Shown piece after piece: positions 9,092 through 17,065 of a stretch of DNA of 50,001 bases. A program made the position numbers and the translations under genes. The DNA is taken from assembly GCA_024742605.1 (NCBI GenBank), contig JANSYC010000028.1, forward strand, positions 1 to 50,001, given 5' to 3'. The notes under the pieces are model-generated. The model did not search any database. It was not told the origin of the DNA and saw only the letters and a program-made list of their open reading frames with translations. Numbering within the stretch: the stretch's first letter is position 1; the number at the start of each line of letters is the position of its first letter. The DNA comes from Alphaproteobacteria bacterium. Lineage in GTDB: Bacteria; Pseudomonadota; Alphaproteobacteria; Thalassobaculales; Thalassobaculaceae.

Positions 9092-9400
9092 CCACCGTTC
9101 TTTATCGGTTTGACGGGAAAAACTTTCGTGACCCACAGGAAGTTCACAGGCGGGGCGGCATGCTAGCGAAATCCAGAGGCATTTAACTGAATTGAAAACC
9201 CGCCGGTCGGAAGTGAATATTCATCCAGGATCCGTCTGACATGCAAAAAAATCGACCTCACGGTCATCAGATAATATTCTTCCGGAGGATTGACCACCTG
9301 ATTCAATATAGCTCCAACGATCTGACTTAAAACAATCTGCAAATTTCTTGAACCGAATTTACCCTGCAGCCAGGACAGCGCCAAGGTATTCCGTCTCTAG
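9092..9400. other. AT-richer stretch between amidase and IS; no supported gene
   Basis: These 309 bp are clearly richer in A and T than their surroundings. The minus strand has a 73-codon open frame (9163-9384, containing NPPEEYYLMTVRSIFLHVRR) that I cannot assign; it could be the remnant of a gene damaged when the IS arrived. I see no convincing terminator after the amidase. Confidence 0.4.
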
Positions 9401-10240
9401 GCTCCGGACCCATAAAAGAGATTCATAGAAGGACGAATCAGATTCGCCGTTGCTCAATATGGAGGTCGCAGCGATGGCAGAGAGCGAATTTTGACTGAGC
9501 GAGGAGCAGTTTCGACGGTTGAAGCCGCTTCTTCCGAATGACACGCGAGGTTTTGCTCGTGTCGATGATCGCCGGGTGATCAGCGGGATCGTGCATGTCC
9601 TTCGGTCTGGCTGTCGCTGGGTCGATGCTCCGGCCACCTACGGTCCTCGCAAGACCCTGTACAACCGCTTTGTGCGTTGGGCGGCAAAAGGCGATGGGCC
9701 GAAGTGTTCCGTGCTCTGGCCGCGTCCGGTGGGCCACCAGCGGAAGCGCCGATATTTAGCTCGGCGGTGGAGGCGCACCGCTCAGCCTCCGGCGGAAAAG
9801 CGGGAACAGGTCCAAGCGGTCGGGCGATCACGCGGCGGTCGAACCACCAGAATACACGCCCTGACCGATGCCGCGTGTCGGCCGCTGGCCTTTGTGCTGA
9901 CCGGCGGTAACGTCGCGGACTGTGTCGCTGCCGAAGCGCTGCTCCCACACCTACCCGTGACCAGGATCGTCCATGGCGACAAAGGCTATGACAGCGATCG
10001 CCTGCGACGGCAGATCGAAGAAAGCGGAGCTGCCCCGAACATTCCGCCGAAGAGCAATCGCCGCTGGAAACCCTGCTTTTCCCCAGCCCTTTATCGCGGA
10101 CGCAACGCCATCCAGCGCATGTTCGGACGCCTGAAGGATTTCAGACGCATCGCAACCGGATACGACAAGCTTGCCGAAAACTTCCTGGCAGCCGTCCGAA
10201 TTGTCGCCGCCGTGTGCTGCTGGTTATTGGTCTGGAGCCT
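9401..10240 (+). mobile_element. IS5-family (IS427-group-like) insertion sequence, decayed
   Basis: An 840-bp element is bounded by imperfect inverted repeats: the left end reads GGCTCCGGACCCATAA and the right end, on the minus strand, GGCTCCAGACCAATAA (14 of 16 match). Both ends are flanked by TA, as expected for a TA target duplication. Size and internal transposase match the IS427 group of the IS5 family. The transposase reading is damaged, so the copy is probably not autonomous. A related inverted end fragment lies at 10935-11098. Confidence 0.8.
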
Positions 10241-10274
10241 AATACGAAACAGAACGTTGCCTGCTGAACACTAG
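9474..10274 (+). pseudogene. IS5-family transposase, broken
   Basis: The expected start ATG GCA GAG (9474) is followed after six codons by TGA (9492), where relatives as I recall them have Trp (EFWLSEEQF). Homology then runs LKPLLPNDTRG to RWAAKG, leaves the frame near 9688 (an apparent 1-base loss) and continues in the +2 frame as WAEVFRALAASGGPPAEAP. It returns to the first frame near the A-rich GGAAAAGCGG at about 9791-9800 as GRSRGGRTTRIHALTDAACR to KGYDSD and RMFGRLKDFRRIATGYDKLA. The second frame change could be the programmed frameshift of this IS group; the first change and the TGA look like damage. No stop precedes the right IS end, so the frame runs into flanking DNA to 10274. Confidence 0.75.
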
Positions 10275-10284
10275 AAATTGCGAC

Positions 10285-10815
10285 TTATTTGACGTCTTTG
10301 GACACCTCACCTCTTAGATGATGTGGGATATGTTCGATACGATCTAAATAGAGCAATAATCTGTTGATCGATCGCCCATCTTCAGAGAAAGGAAGCCAAA
10401 GTCGATCGGTGCTCAAAGCGCTTCCAGTACTCCTAACTATAAGCGCTTCGCTCTGAGTACATGCGGCTCCATGATCGATAATCCGTTTGATATTATAAAG
10501 AACTCTATCTGGCGTCAGTGTATAAGACGAATCTGATACTTTCTTTCCCGTCAGATCGTAACCTGCCGCTTGTACAACGAAAGTTCCCACCAAACGATAT
10601 GCCACATCTGAATGAATATTGGGGACATCATAAACAACCAGCCATCCCATCCAAGGCTTTAGTTCAATAACATCTACGTCAGACCACTTCGGGTATTTTT
10701 CAGAAACGTCAATCCGTTTAACCCACCATTCAAAAAGCGCCCGAACCCTCGAGCTATGATGCTCACTGGGGTTATCGAGGGTGGTAAAACTGCCGTCATC
10801 AAGACTTTCGGACAT
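10285..10815 (-). CDS. PAS_5-type PAS domain protein
   Basis: This 176-residue protein fits the PAS_5 family, small single-PAS proteins common in Rhodospirillales-like bacteria and presumed to be sensory, though functions are largely unknown. The family pattern is seen in order: ALFEWWVKR, SDVDVIELKPWMGWLVVYDV, YRLVGTFVVQAAGYDLTGKKV, then RVLYNIKRIIDHG and DRLWLPFSEDGRSINRLLLYL. No output domain is present. Base composition is markedly AT-richer than the flanking genes. It lies between the IS and an inverted fragment of a related IS, which suggests acquired DNA or an IS-bounded segment. Confidence 0.72.
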   Translation of the reverse strand: MSESLDDGSFTTLDNPSEHHSSRVRALFEWWVKRIDVSEKYPKWSDVDVIELKPWMGWLVVYDVPNIHSDVAYRLVGTFVVQAAGYDLTGKKVSDSSYTLTPDRVLYNIKRIIDHGAACTQSEALIVRSTGSALSTDRLWLPFSEDGRSINRLLLYLDRIEHIPHHLRGEVSKDVK

Positions 10816-10934
10816 GCGGTGGTTCTCTGCTGGGTCCCAAGGTTCAAAGGATCTGGTCTTGCCTCGCTATCTGAAACTGCCCCATTGATGTTGGCGTGCT
10901 CTCGCGCCGTGGTCCTACCTCAACACGTCCAAAC

Positions 10935-11098
10935 CGACACGAGCAACACCTCGCGTGTCATTCGGAAGAAGCGGCTTCAGCCGCCGAAACTGCTCCTCGC
11001 TCAGTCAAAACTCGCTCTCTGCCATCGCTGCGGCCTCAATATCGAGCACGAGCGAATCTGATTCGTCCTTCTATGAAGCCCTTTATGGGCCCGGAGTC
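10935..11098 (-). mobile_element. Inverted left-end fragment of an IS related to the one at 9401
   Basis: Read on the minus strand from 11098, this 164-bp stretch begins GACTCCGGGCCCATAAA and aligns to the left end of the IS (9401-9562) at very roughly 88-90% by eye. It carries the same ATG GCA GAG start and the same premature TGA (TTTTGACTGAGC). Homology stops abruptly at 10935. TA lies just outside its terminal end at 11099-11100. The divergence says it is a separate, truncated relative rather than a recent copy. Confidence 0.8.
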
Positions 11099-11276
11099 TA
11101 GATCCCCGCTCCAGGGGCAAGCCCTAGAACCGCAGCGTCGAACAATGCGCCGTTCAAAGACCGACATGGCTGGGACCGGTCGATGAGCTAAACTTGGCGA
11201 ACCGGGAGAATCGATCTACGTGTTGCCAGCAACCAATAGCGCCATGCGGGTCACGCCTGGTCGCGGAGTCTCGCAG

Positions 11277-12485
11277 ATGTCCGATGCCAACGCACCTCAC
11301 GCGGCGAAATCGCCGCCTATCTGGATTCTGATCGCAGCGACCGCGACCGGCCCCCTGGCGCTGAACATATTCGTGCCGTCAATGCCGGGGCTGGTGGGAT
11401 ATTTCCAGACCGATTATGCGACCGTCCAGCTGACCCTGACCCTCTATCTGGCCGGTGTCGCGGTCGCCCAACTGGGCTACGGACCGATCTCGGACCGTTT
11501 CGGCCGCAGGCCCGCCTTGCTGGCCGGGTTGGCCATTTACGTGATCGGCAGCCTGCTCTGCATGATGGCCTGGTCGATCGAGGTTCTGATCGCCGCCCGA
11601 ATTCTGCAGGCGATCGGCGGGTGTGCCGGAATGGTGCTGGGCCGCGCGATCGTGCGCGACGTGTTCGACCGGGACAGCTCGGCCAGCGTGATCGCCCTGA
11701 TCACCATGGCGATGGCGGTCGCCCCAGCGGTCGCCCCGACGATCGGCGGAACCCTGGATACGGTTTTCGACTGGCGGGCGGCGTTCCTGGTGCCGATGCT
11801 GATCGGCGGCATCGTCCTTCTGGGATCGATCCGGAGCCTGAACGAGACCAACTTGTACCGCAGCCCCAGCATCGATGTGGTCGCGATGCTGCGAAACTAC
11901 GGACGCCTCCTGAAGTCCCCGGTGTTCCTCGGCTACACGCTGAACACCGCAATGTCAGTGGGCGCGTTCTTCTCCTTTCTGGCGGGCGCGCCCTACGTGA
12001 TGGTCGAGATCCTGAATCGCCAGCCGCATGAATACGGGCTGTATTTCGTGCTGATCTCGGTCGGCTACATGACCGGGAATTTCCTGGCCTCCCGGATCTC
12101 GCGCAAGCTCGGCGTCGACCGAATGATCCCCCTGGGGGTCGCTGTCTCCTTGTGCGGTGCGATTCCCGGCTTCATTCTGGCGTTCAACGACGTGGTGACG
12201 CCGGCGACGGTGTTCCTGCCGATGTGTCTGGTGGCGGTCGGCAACGGGCTCAGCCAGCCGAACGGCATCTCGGCAGCCGTCAGCGTGAACCCGAAGATCG
12301 CAGGAGCGGCCTCCGGACTCATGGGATTTCTGCAGATGAGCGTGGGCGGCCTGTTCACCGTGATTGTCGGGTATTTCCAGAATCAGACCGATCATTTCGC
12401 GATGGCCAGCGTGATCCTGCTCGCCACGGCGGGCTCGGCCCTGTTCTACGGAATGGCTCGGCTGAGCGCGCGGGCGGAACCATGA
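11277..12485 (+). CDS. Bcr/CflA family multidrug efflux MFS transporter
   Basis: This 402-residue protein has about twelve transmembrane segments and fits the Bcr/CflA drug-resistance branch of the major facilitator superfamily, which exports drugs by proton antiport. Signatures are LALNIFVPSMPGLVGYFQ in helix 1, GPISDRFGRRPALLAG in the 2-3 loop and RILQAIGGCAGMVLGRAIVRD. The ATG at 11277 has GGAG about 9 bp upstream; ATGs at 11220-11244 lack this support. The stop overlaps the next start (ATGA, 12482-12485), so the two genes are translationally coupled. Confidence 0.87.
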   Translation: MSDANAPHAAKSPPIWILIAATATGPLALNIFVPSMPGLVGYFQTDYATVQLTLTLYLAGVAVAQLGYGPISDRFGRRPALLAGLAIYVIGSLLCMMAWSIEVLIAARILQAIGGCAGMVLGRAIVRDVFDRDSSASVIALITMAMAVAPAVAPTIGGTLDTVFDWRAAFLVPMLIGGIVLLGSIRSLNETNLYRSPSIDVVAMLRNYGRLLKSPVFLGYTLNTAMSVGAFFSFLAGAPYVMVEILNRQPHEYGLYFVLISVGYMTGNFLASRISRKLGVDRMIPLGVAVSLCGAIPGFILAFNDVVTPATVFLPMCLVAVGNGLSQPNGISAAVSVNPKIAGAASGLMGFLQMSVGGLFTVIVGYFQNQTDHFAMASVILLATAGSALFYGMARLSARAEP

Positions 12486-13069
12486 CGGCACCCACCACTC
12501 TGGACGCCCTGAGGGACCATATCTCGGCGAAACTGTCGCGGGCGGTGGCCGACCGGAACGCGGCCTGGCGGACGCCGGTCTGCGCCACAGCCGGCCCGCA
12601 GGCGCGAGTGGTCGTGCTGCGCGGCAGCTTCGAGTCCGGCAGGAGGCTCGAGATCCACACCGACCGCCGATCGGACAAGGTTTTGGCGATGGCCGCCCAC
12701 CCGGAGATCGAGCTGTGCTTCTGGGATCCCCGCTCCGGCGAACAACTGCGCGCTCGGGGCACCGCCGTTGTCAGCACAGAAGGGGAAGAGGTCGAGCGGA
12801 TTTGGGCGGCCCTGCCCGTCGGCTCCCGGCTGCCCTATCTGGGGATTTCGGCTCCCGGCGAGGTGCTTTCCCAGCCGGATACCGGCCTCTCATCTCGTGT
12901 TACGGCGGGTGAATCGGAAGCCGGCCGCGATGTGTTCGCGGTGATCTCGATCTTCGTAGAGCGGTGGGACTGGCTGGAAATCGGAAGCGGAGGACAGCGC
13001 CGCGCCCGCTTCCGGTTTCCGGAACCGTCCGAGGCTGGCGCCATCCGGGCCGACTGGATCACGCCCTAG
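12482..13069 (+). CDS. Pyridoxamine 5'-phosphate oxidase-like FMN-binding protein
   Basis: This 195-residue protein has a split-barrel FMN-binding fold of the general stress/PNPOx-like type. Recognisable parts are WRTPVCATAGPQARVVVLRG, LEIHTDRRSDKVLAMAAHPE, IELCFWDPRSGEQLRARGTA and the C-terminal WDWLEIGSGGQRRARFRF. It is distinct from the true PdxH at 45884; the family includes flavin reductases and proteins of unknown function, so pyridoxine oxidation should not be assumed. Its start overlaps the stop of the drug exporter by 4 bp. Confidence 0.8.
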   Translation: MTAPTTLDALRDHISAKLSRAVADRNAAWRTPVCATAGPQARVVVLRGSFESGRRLEIHTDRRSDKVLAMAAHPEIELCFWDPRSGEQLRARGTAVVSTEGEEVERIWAALPVGSRLPYLGISAPGEVLSQPDTGLSSRVTAGESEAGRDVFAVISIFVERWDWLEIGSGGQRRARFRFPEPSEAGAIRADWITP

Positions 13070-13078
13070 GTCGGGCCC

Positions 13079-13264
13079 TCAGGCGCGCGAGAACAGACCG
13101 ACCACGCCACGGGTCATGCTCATCAGCATGTTCGAGACCACCATGACCAGCGGCGAGAGGATCTCGCTGTGCGCCAAGGTGATGGCTGCGTTCGGGTCCT
13201 GGTCGAAACGGCTGGATGTCGCGGCGGAAGCGCCGACCCCGGATTTGAATGCACGATTGGCCAT
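13079..13264 (-). CDS. Small protein of unknown function (61 aa)
   Basis: This 61-residue frame (MANRAFKSGVGASAATSSRF to the C-terminal SMTRGVVGLFSRA) is supported by an excellent ribosome site, AAAGGAGGT, 4-5 bp before the ATG. The C-terminal half (ILSPLVMVVSNMLMSMTRGVVGLF) is hydrophobic and could be one membrane helix or an amphipathic segment. I do not recognise it. It converges on the FMN-binding protein gene with a 9-bp gap. Confidence 0.6.
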   Translation of the reverse strand: MANRAFKSGVGASAATSSRFDQDPNAAITLAHSEILSPLVMVVSNMLMSMTRGVVGLFSRA

Positions 13265-13408
13265 GACGACCTCCTTTCCTGTTCGCAGTTGCGGTACATC
13301 CGAACTGGACGCCAGAGATAGGAGGGAACGCGCTCCGGGAGTACAGGCGTTCCGGCAGATCCGACCTGCCTGCCGTGCATGGCTTGCTATACGGAAAGTT
13401 AAGGGCTT

Positions 13409-14392
13409 TCAGCCATCGAACGGGCGCGGCCTCGGTCCGGAGACGTGGCGGCCGAGCCGGAACGCCCGCTGGCCCTTCACCGCCCGATGGTTCGGCATGA
13501 TCAGCACGCAGTCGTCAAACGGGGTTCGCACCTCCTCCCCGCCGTCGACCGCGAACACCGCGCCCGCCTTGGGGAAGCGCTCCAAACCCTTGAAATCATC
13601 GGTAAAATAGAAATCCGCCGTGCGAATGTTATACCCGTCGGTGACCTCCAGGACCAGTTGCTCGGCCGGGCGCGGCGCGCTGACCTGGGCCGCCAGGAAC
13701 TCCGGGTCGACCATTCCCAACGCGTCCAGAAAATACAGCGCGGTGTCGATCGCGACCACGTCCGATCCCCTGGCCCAATGCTGCCCGCACTCGACCAGAA
13801 CCGCGATGCGGTCACGGCCGGGATCGTTGAACGGGGCGTATTCGATCAGACGCAACCCGTCCACATGGCCCTGACCGCAGGCGACGGTGGCGGGATAGCC
13901 CATCTTACCGGCGAACCGCCGCTCCTTCTCCAGGCCGTGGATCAGCAGGATGGGATCAGAAAAGGTGCCCATGGAGTGGATGTCGAGCAGCCGCTCCGTG
14001 CGGTCGTAGAACGGCCGCAGTTCCCGCGCGCGGGTGAGCTCCGCGCTGTCCTTCGGGCCGTCCAGTTGCTCCGAGGTCCAGACCCGGTTCATGTCCTGGT
14101 CGACGAACCGGGACTGGGTCGGGTTCTCCGGATCGAACCGATTGTAGGCGTTCGGGTTCACGAAACACAGCGTCAACGCCCCCCGCGTCGGCTTCAGCCC
14201 GGCCCGCATCAGCGTGTCGAGCGCGATCGCGCCGCACAGCTCGTTGCCATGGATGACCGCGTTGATCATCGCCTCCGGCCCCGGCAGCCCGCTTTCCAAA
14301 CGGTGGACATAGTCCACGCCCGTGTTGCCGTTCCGGTACCCGGAAAGATCCGGTGCCGACAGCTCGACCGCATAGGCGCGTTTGCCACTCAT
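13409..14392 (-). CDS. Succinylglutamate desuccinylase/aspartoacylase family zinc hydrolase
   Basis: This 327-residue enzyme belongs to the M14-like AstE/ASPA family, which removes acyl groups from amino acids using zinc. Zinc ligands are visible as HGNE (His48, Glu51) and the later histidine in LLDIHS (His139), with a probable catalytic Glu201 in VLVECGQH. Other typical stretches are CFVNPNAYNRFD and VDQDMNRVW. The ATG at 14392 has GGAG upstream; an ATG at 14419 is possible. The exact N-acyl substrate is unknown. The C-terminal third (residues about 230-327) is the usual beta-rich domain of this family. Confidence 0.82.
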   Translation of the reverse strand: MSGKRAYAVELSAPDLSGYRNGNTGVDYVHRLESGLPGPEAMINAVIHGNELCGAIALDTLMRAGLKPTRGALTLCFVNPNAYNRFDPENPTQSRFVDQDMNRVWTSEQLDGPKDSAELTRARELRPFYDRTERLLDIHSMGTFSDPILLIHGLEKERRFAGKMGYPATVACGQGHVDGLRLIEYAPFNDPGRDRIAVLVECGQHWARGSDVVAIDTALYFLDALGMVDPEFLAAQVSAPRPAEQLVLEVTDGYNIRTADFYFTDDFKGLERFPKAGAVFAVDGGEEVRTPFDDCVLIMPNHRAVKGQRAFRLGRHVSGPRPRPFDG

Positions 14393-14512
14393 GATCTGCC
14401 CACTCCGTTGAAGTCCTATCATGCGCCCCTCGCGGAGATCGCGCAAACCCCAATAAACAAAGGGTTTTCATCGTTCGGATGGGATCAGAATTTTTTTAAT
14501 GCGATGCACCAC

Positions 14513-14917
14513 TTAAGCCTCGACATCAACACCAAGGGCTTTGATCAGCACCGGTCGAAGCTTGTCGTGTGAGACTGTCACCGCGACGCCGGAGCCCGGA
14601 TGGAGCAGATAGATCCAGTCTCCCGCCGGTCGCCGCAGCCAGAGCTCGGCTGTGTAGACATCGTCGAGGGTCGGGTCGGCCCGGCTGAACCAGCGCCACC
14701 AATGATACTCGATCCGGACCGTCCGATCTTCGGCATCGTATCCGAGATCGAGCGAGCCCTCGGCCCGATCCGCTCGACTCCATTTCTGGGATTCCGACCG
14801 GACAACGTTTCGTCCGCCGAGAACGGGAGGAAAGACGTAAGCCTGTATCATGGCCCCGATACGCGCCGCATCCGCTTCGAGATCATCGCCCTGACGCGAT
14901 CCCAGAGGCCCATGCAC
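14513..14917 (-). CDS. Hypothetical protein
   Basis: This 134-codon frame has a protein-like composition with a tryptophan-rich centre (VRIEYHWWRWFSRADPTLDD, then YTAELWLRRPAGDWIYLLHP). I do not recognise it. The GTG start at 14917 lies only 18 bp from the tRNA-Glu 3' end and has no ribosome site; an ATG at 14851 would give 112 residues. It may be read from the tRNA transcript. No signal peptide or membrane segment is seen. Confidence 0.5.
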   Translation of the reverse strand: MHGPLGSRQGDDLEADAARIGAMIQAYVFPPVLGGRNVVRSESQKWSRADRAEGSLDLGYDAEDRTVRIEYHWWRWFSRADPTLDDVYTAELWLRRPAGDWIYLLHPGSGVAVTVSHDKLRPVLIKALGVDVEA

Positions 14918-14934
14918 ACAAATTCAGAGGAGGT

Positions 14935-15010
14935 TGGTGATCCCTACGGGAATCGAACCCGTGTTTTCGCCGTGAGAGGGCGATGTCCTAGACCGCTAGA
15001 CGAAGGGACC
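14935..15010 (-). tRNA. tRNA-Glu (CTC)
   Basis: The minus strand folds as a complete tRNA of 76 nt. The acceptor stem pairs GGTCCCT with AGGGATC, followed by discriminator A and an encoded CCA. The anticodon arm TCGCC-CTCTCAC-GGCGA presents CTC, which reads GAG (Glu). The T arm contains GGTTCGATTCC. Confidence 0.95.
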
Positions 15011-15233
15011 CCGAGCGGAAGCGGGGAGATAACAACACGCCGCACCGAATGCAAGCGGCGAATTGGGGGCGCGAACGGACTCCGCCGGCATTCGGATCGG
15101 CGAAGTAATGCTTTTCTCTTTCGAAACCAACTGAATCCGCCGCATCCGGCAGGATCGGGACAGACAGAGAGACGAACTCTTGGCACGGAGAAGCACCAAA
15201 AAGACTTTCAGCGATACAGAATGAGGAAACCCG

Positions 15234-16355
15234 ATGTCTGCTCCCAGCCTCAGCATCACCCGTCGCATCCGCTCCACCCCCTTCTCGCGCCGGGTCGAGG
15301 CCGCCGGCGTCAAGGCCTATACCGTCTACAACCACATGCTGCTGCCGACCGTGTTCGAAAGCGTGGAGGCCGACTACCACCACCTGAAACGGCATGTGCA
15401 GGTCTGGGACGTGGCGTGCGAGCGCCAGGTCGAGATCCGCGGACGGGACGCCACGCGGCTGGTCCAAATGCTCACCCCGCGCGATCTGCGCAAACTCTCG
15501 ATCGGCCAGTGCTTCTACGTGCCCATGGTTGATGAGACCGGCGGCATGCTGAACGATCCGGTGCTGCTGAAGCTGTCGGAGGACCGCTACTGGATCTCGA
15601 TCGCGGACAGCGACCTGCTGTACTGGGTCAAGGGCCTCGCCTACGGGTTGCACTGGGAGGTCGACGTGATCGAACCCGATGTCTCACCGCTCGCCGTCCA
15701 GGGTCCCAAGGCCGAGGACCTGATGGCCCGGGTATTCGGTGAGGCGATTCGAAACGTCAAATTCTTCCGCTTCGAGCCGTTCGAGTTCGACGGCCATTGG
15801 TTCAATATCGCCCGGTCCGGTTATTCGAAGCAGGGCGGCTTCGAGATCTATGTGGACGGCACCAAACTGGGCGAGCCGGTCTGGGACCGCCTGATGGAGG
15901 CGGGTCAGGATCTGGAGGTCCGCGCCGGCGGCCCGAACATGATCGAACGGATCGAGGGCGGGCTTTTGTCATACGGCAGCGACATGACCCGCGCCAACAC
16001 ACCCCATGAATGCGGGCTGGGCCGTTTCTGCGATACCTTCACCGCGATCGGTTGTATCGGACGGGACGCGCTGCTTCGGGTGGCGGCAGAGGGGCCGGTA
16101 CGGCAGATCCGGGGCCTGACGATTGACGGGGACGGCGTTCCTCCCTGCACGACGCCCTGGCCGATCTATGGCGAAGAGGACGGGGAAGACGAGCTCATCG
16201 GCATGGTCACCTCAGCCGCCTGGTCGCCGGATCTGGCAACCAATGTCTCCGTCGGCATTGTCCGCATGACCCACTGGAAGCCCGGCACTTCGGTCACGGT
16301 GGAGACGCCCGCAGGCGTGCGGACTGCCAAGGTGCGCACATTGCCTTTTGCGTAG
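15234..16355 (+). CDS. dmdA: DmdA-like dimethylsulfoniopropionate demethylase / GcvT family
   Basis: This 373-residue protein is a GcvT-fold, tetrahydrofolate-dependent methyltransferase close to DmdA, which demethylates the marine osmolyte DMSP to methylmercaptopropionate. As I recall DmdA, shared stretches include RRVEAAGVKAYTVYNHMLLP, HVQVWDVACERQVEI, VDETGGMLNDPV, EPDVSPLAVQGPKAEDLMAR, ARSGYSKQGGFEIYV, ERIEGGLLSYGSDMTR and TPHECGLGRFCD. Assignment to DmdA rather than another GcvT-like demethylase rests on this memory, without a tree. GAGGAA sits about 6 bp before the ATG. The stop codon lies inside the first copy of a 24-bp tandem duplication. No dmdBCD genes are adjacent. Confidence 0.72.
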   Translation: MSAPSLSITRRIRSTPFSRRVEAAGVKAYTVYNHMLLPTVFESVEADYHHLKRHVQVWDVACERQVEIRGRDATRLVQMLTPRDLRKLSIGQCFYVPMVDETGGMLNDPVLLKLSEDRYWISIADSDLLYWVKGLAYGLHWEVDVIEPDVSPLAVQGPKAEDLMARVFGEAIRNVKFFRFEPFEFDGHWFNIARSGYSKQGGFEIYVDGTKLGEPVWDRLMEAGQDLEVRAGGPNMIERIEGGLLSYGSDMTRANTPHECGLGRFCDTFTAIGCIGRDALLRVAAEGPVRQIRGLTIDGDGVPPCTTPWPIYGEEDGEDELIGMVTSAAWSPDLATNVSVGIVRMTHWKPGTSVTVETPAGVRTAKVRTLPFA

Positions 16356-16390
16356 AGATAGTCGGGGCCTTTTGCGTAGAGATAGTCGGG
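16343..16390 (+). repeat. 24-bp perfect tandem duplication over the dmdA stop
   Basis: The unit GCCTTTTGCGTAGAGATAGT plus CGGG occurs twice without a gap (16343-16366 and 16367-16390). The first copy contains the last codons and TAG stop of the DmdA-like gene; the second lies wholly after it. It looks like a replication-slippage duplication with no effect on the protein. Confidence 0.95.
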
Positions 16391-16438
16391 ATGACAGCGG
16401 GACGTGCCGGAAGCGACCCTTCCCCGCCCTGTCATCCC
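16388..16438. terminator. Large inverted repeat after dmdA
   Basis: GGGATGACAGCGGG (16388-16401) pairs with CCCGCCCTGTCATCCC (about 16423-16438) with a small bulge and a loop of about 21 nt. There is no T-run, so it may be a processing or Rho-assisted end between the convergent genes at 15234 and 16452 rather than a classic terminator. Confidence 0.5.
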
Positions 16439-16451
16439 AGTTCGCAGAACC

Positions 16452-16868
16452 TCATACGTCGCGGTTCGGTTGGCCGATCAGGCTCGCAATCCTGCGGGCC
16501 GCGACTTCAGGATCACACCCGTCGTGAAGATCGGTCATGAGGGCCTGCAACTCGGTGACCATCGACTGCAGAGATCTGTGACTCCAGCACGCCGCCTCTG
16601 CGAACGCGGCTGCATAGGGGCCGTCCATGGCGATGTCGGAGGCCCGGCGTGTCACGATATCTGCGCGCAATTCAAGATGTACAGGATCGAAATTATCGGC
16701 CTTCAAGATCGCCTCTTCGGCCAACTCCCGGCGGTACCGATCGTCGTCTTCGGCCAGTTCACACGTCGCGACCGGGCCGTCCTGTACCCACGCATCGGTG
16801 GTATCGAGGATGCGCGCGTCGGCCTGTCCAACTGAGTCGCCGCTACCGATCATGTCGATTGAATGCAT
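16452..16868 (-). CDS. Hypothetical protein
   Basis: This 138-residue, acidic, mostly helical-looking protein is unknown to me. Visible stretches are ATCELAEDDDRYRRELAEEA, DPVHLELRADIVTRRASDI and a C-terminal VTELQALMTDLHDGCDPEVA. It has no signal peptide or membrane helix, so it is likely cytoplasmic. It is divergent from the HTH-PAS gene at 17066 across about 200 bp, so the two may share control. An in-frame ATG at 16850 is an alternative start. Confidence 0.55.
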   Translation of the reverse strand: MHSIDMIGSGDSVGQADARILDTTDAWVQDGPVATCELAEDDDRYRRELAEEAILKADNFDPVHLELRADIVTRRASDIAMDGPYAAAFAEAACWSHRSLQSMVTELQALMTDLHDGCDPEVAARRIASLIGQPNRDV

Positions 16869-17065
16869 GCCGAGAGTACCTTTTGGAGTTCCGACCTGTC
16901 CCGCACCTACGGCACGAACCGTTTTAAGCGATTACAAACGATCAAGGACCGGGACGACACCCTTCGCTATGATCGCCATCTAAACGCACCGCATATATGT
17001 AAGGTTGCGTAAGAATTATTACGGTGTCAATGAATTCGGTGAAACCGAGGCTAAGGGGCTGAAAC

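Noticed and set aside
9677-9910. Separate small gene on the plus strand
   Set aside because: It is the frameshifted middle of the IS5-family transposase.
12482-13069. Second copy of pdxH
   Set aside because: Only the split-barrel fold is shared; the PdxH-specific RARGSRIGAWAS and C-terminal RLYP stretches, present at 45884-46480, are absent.
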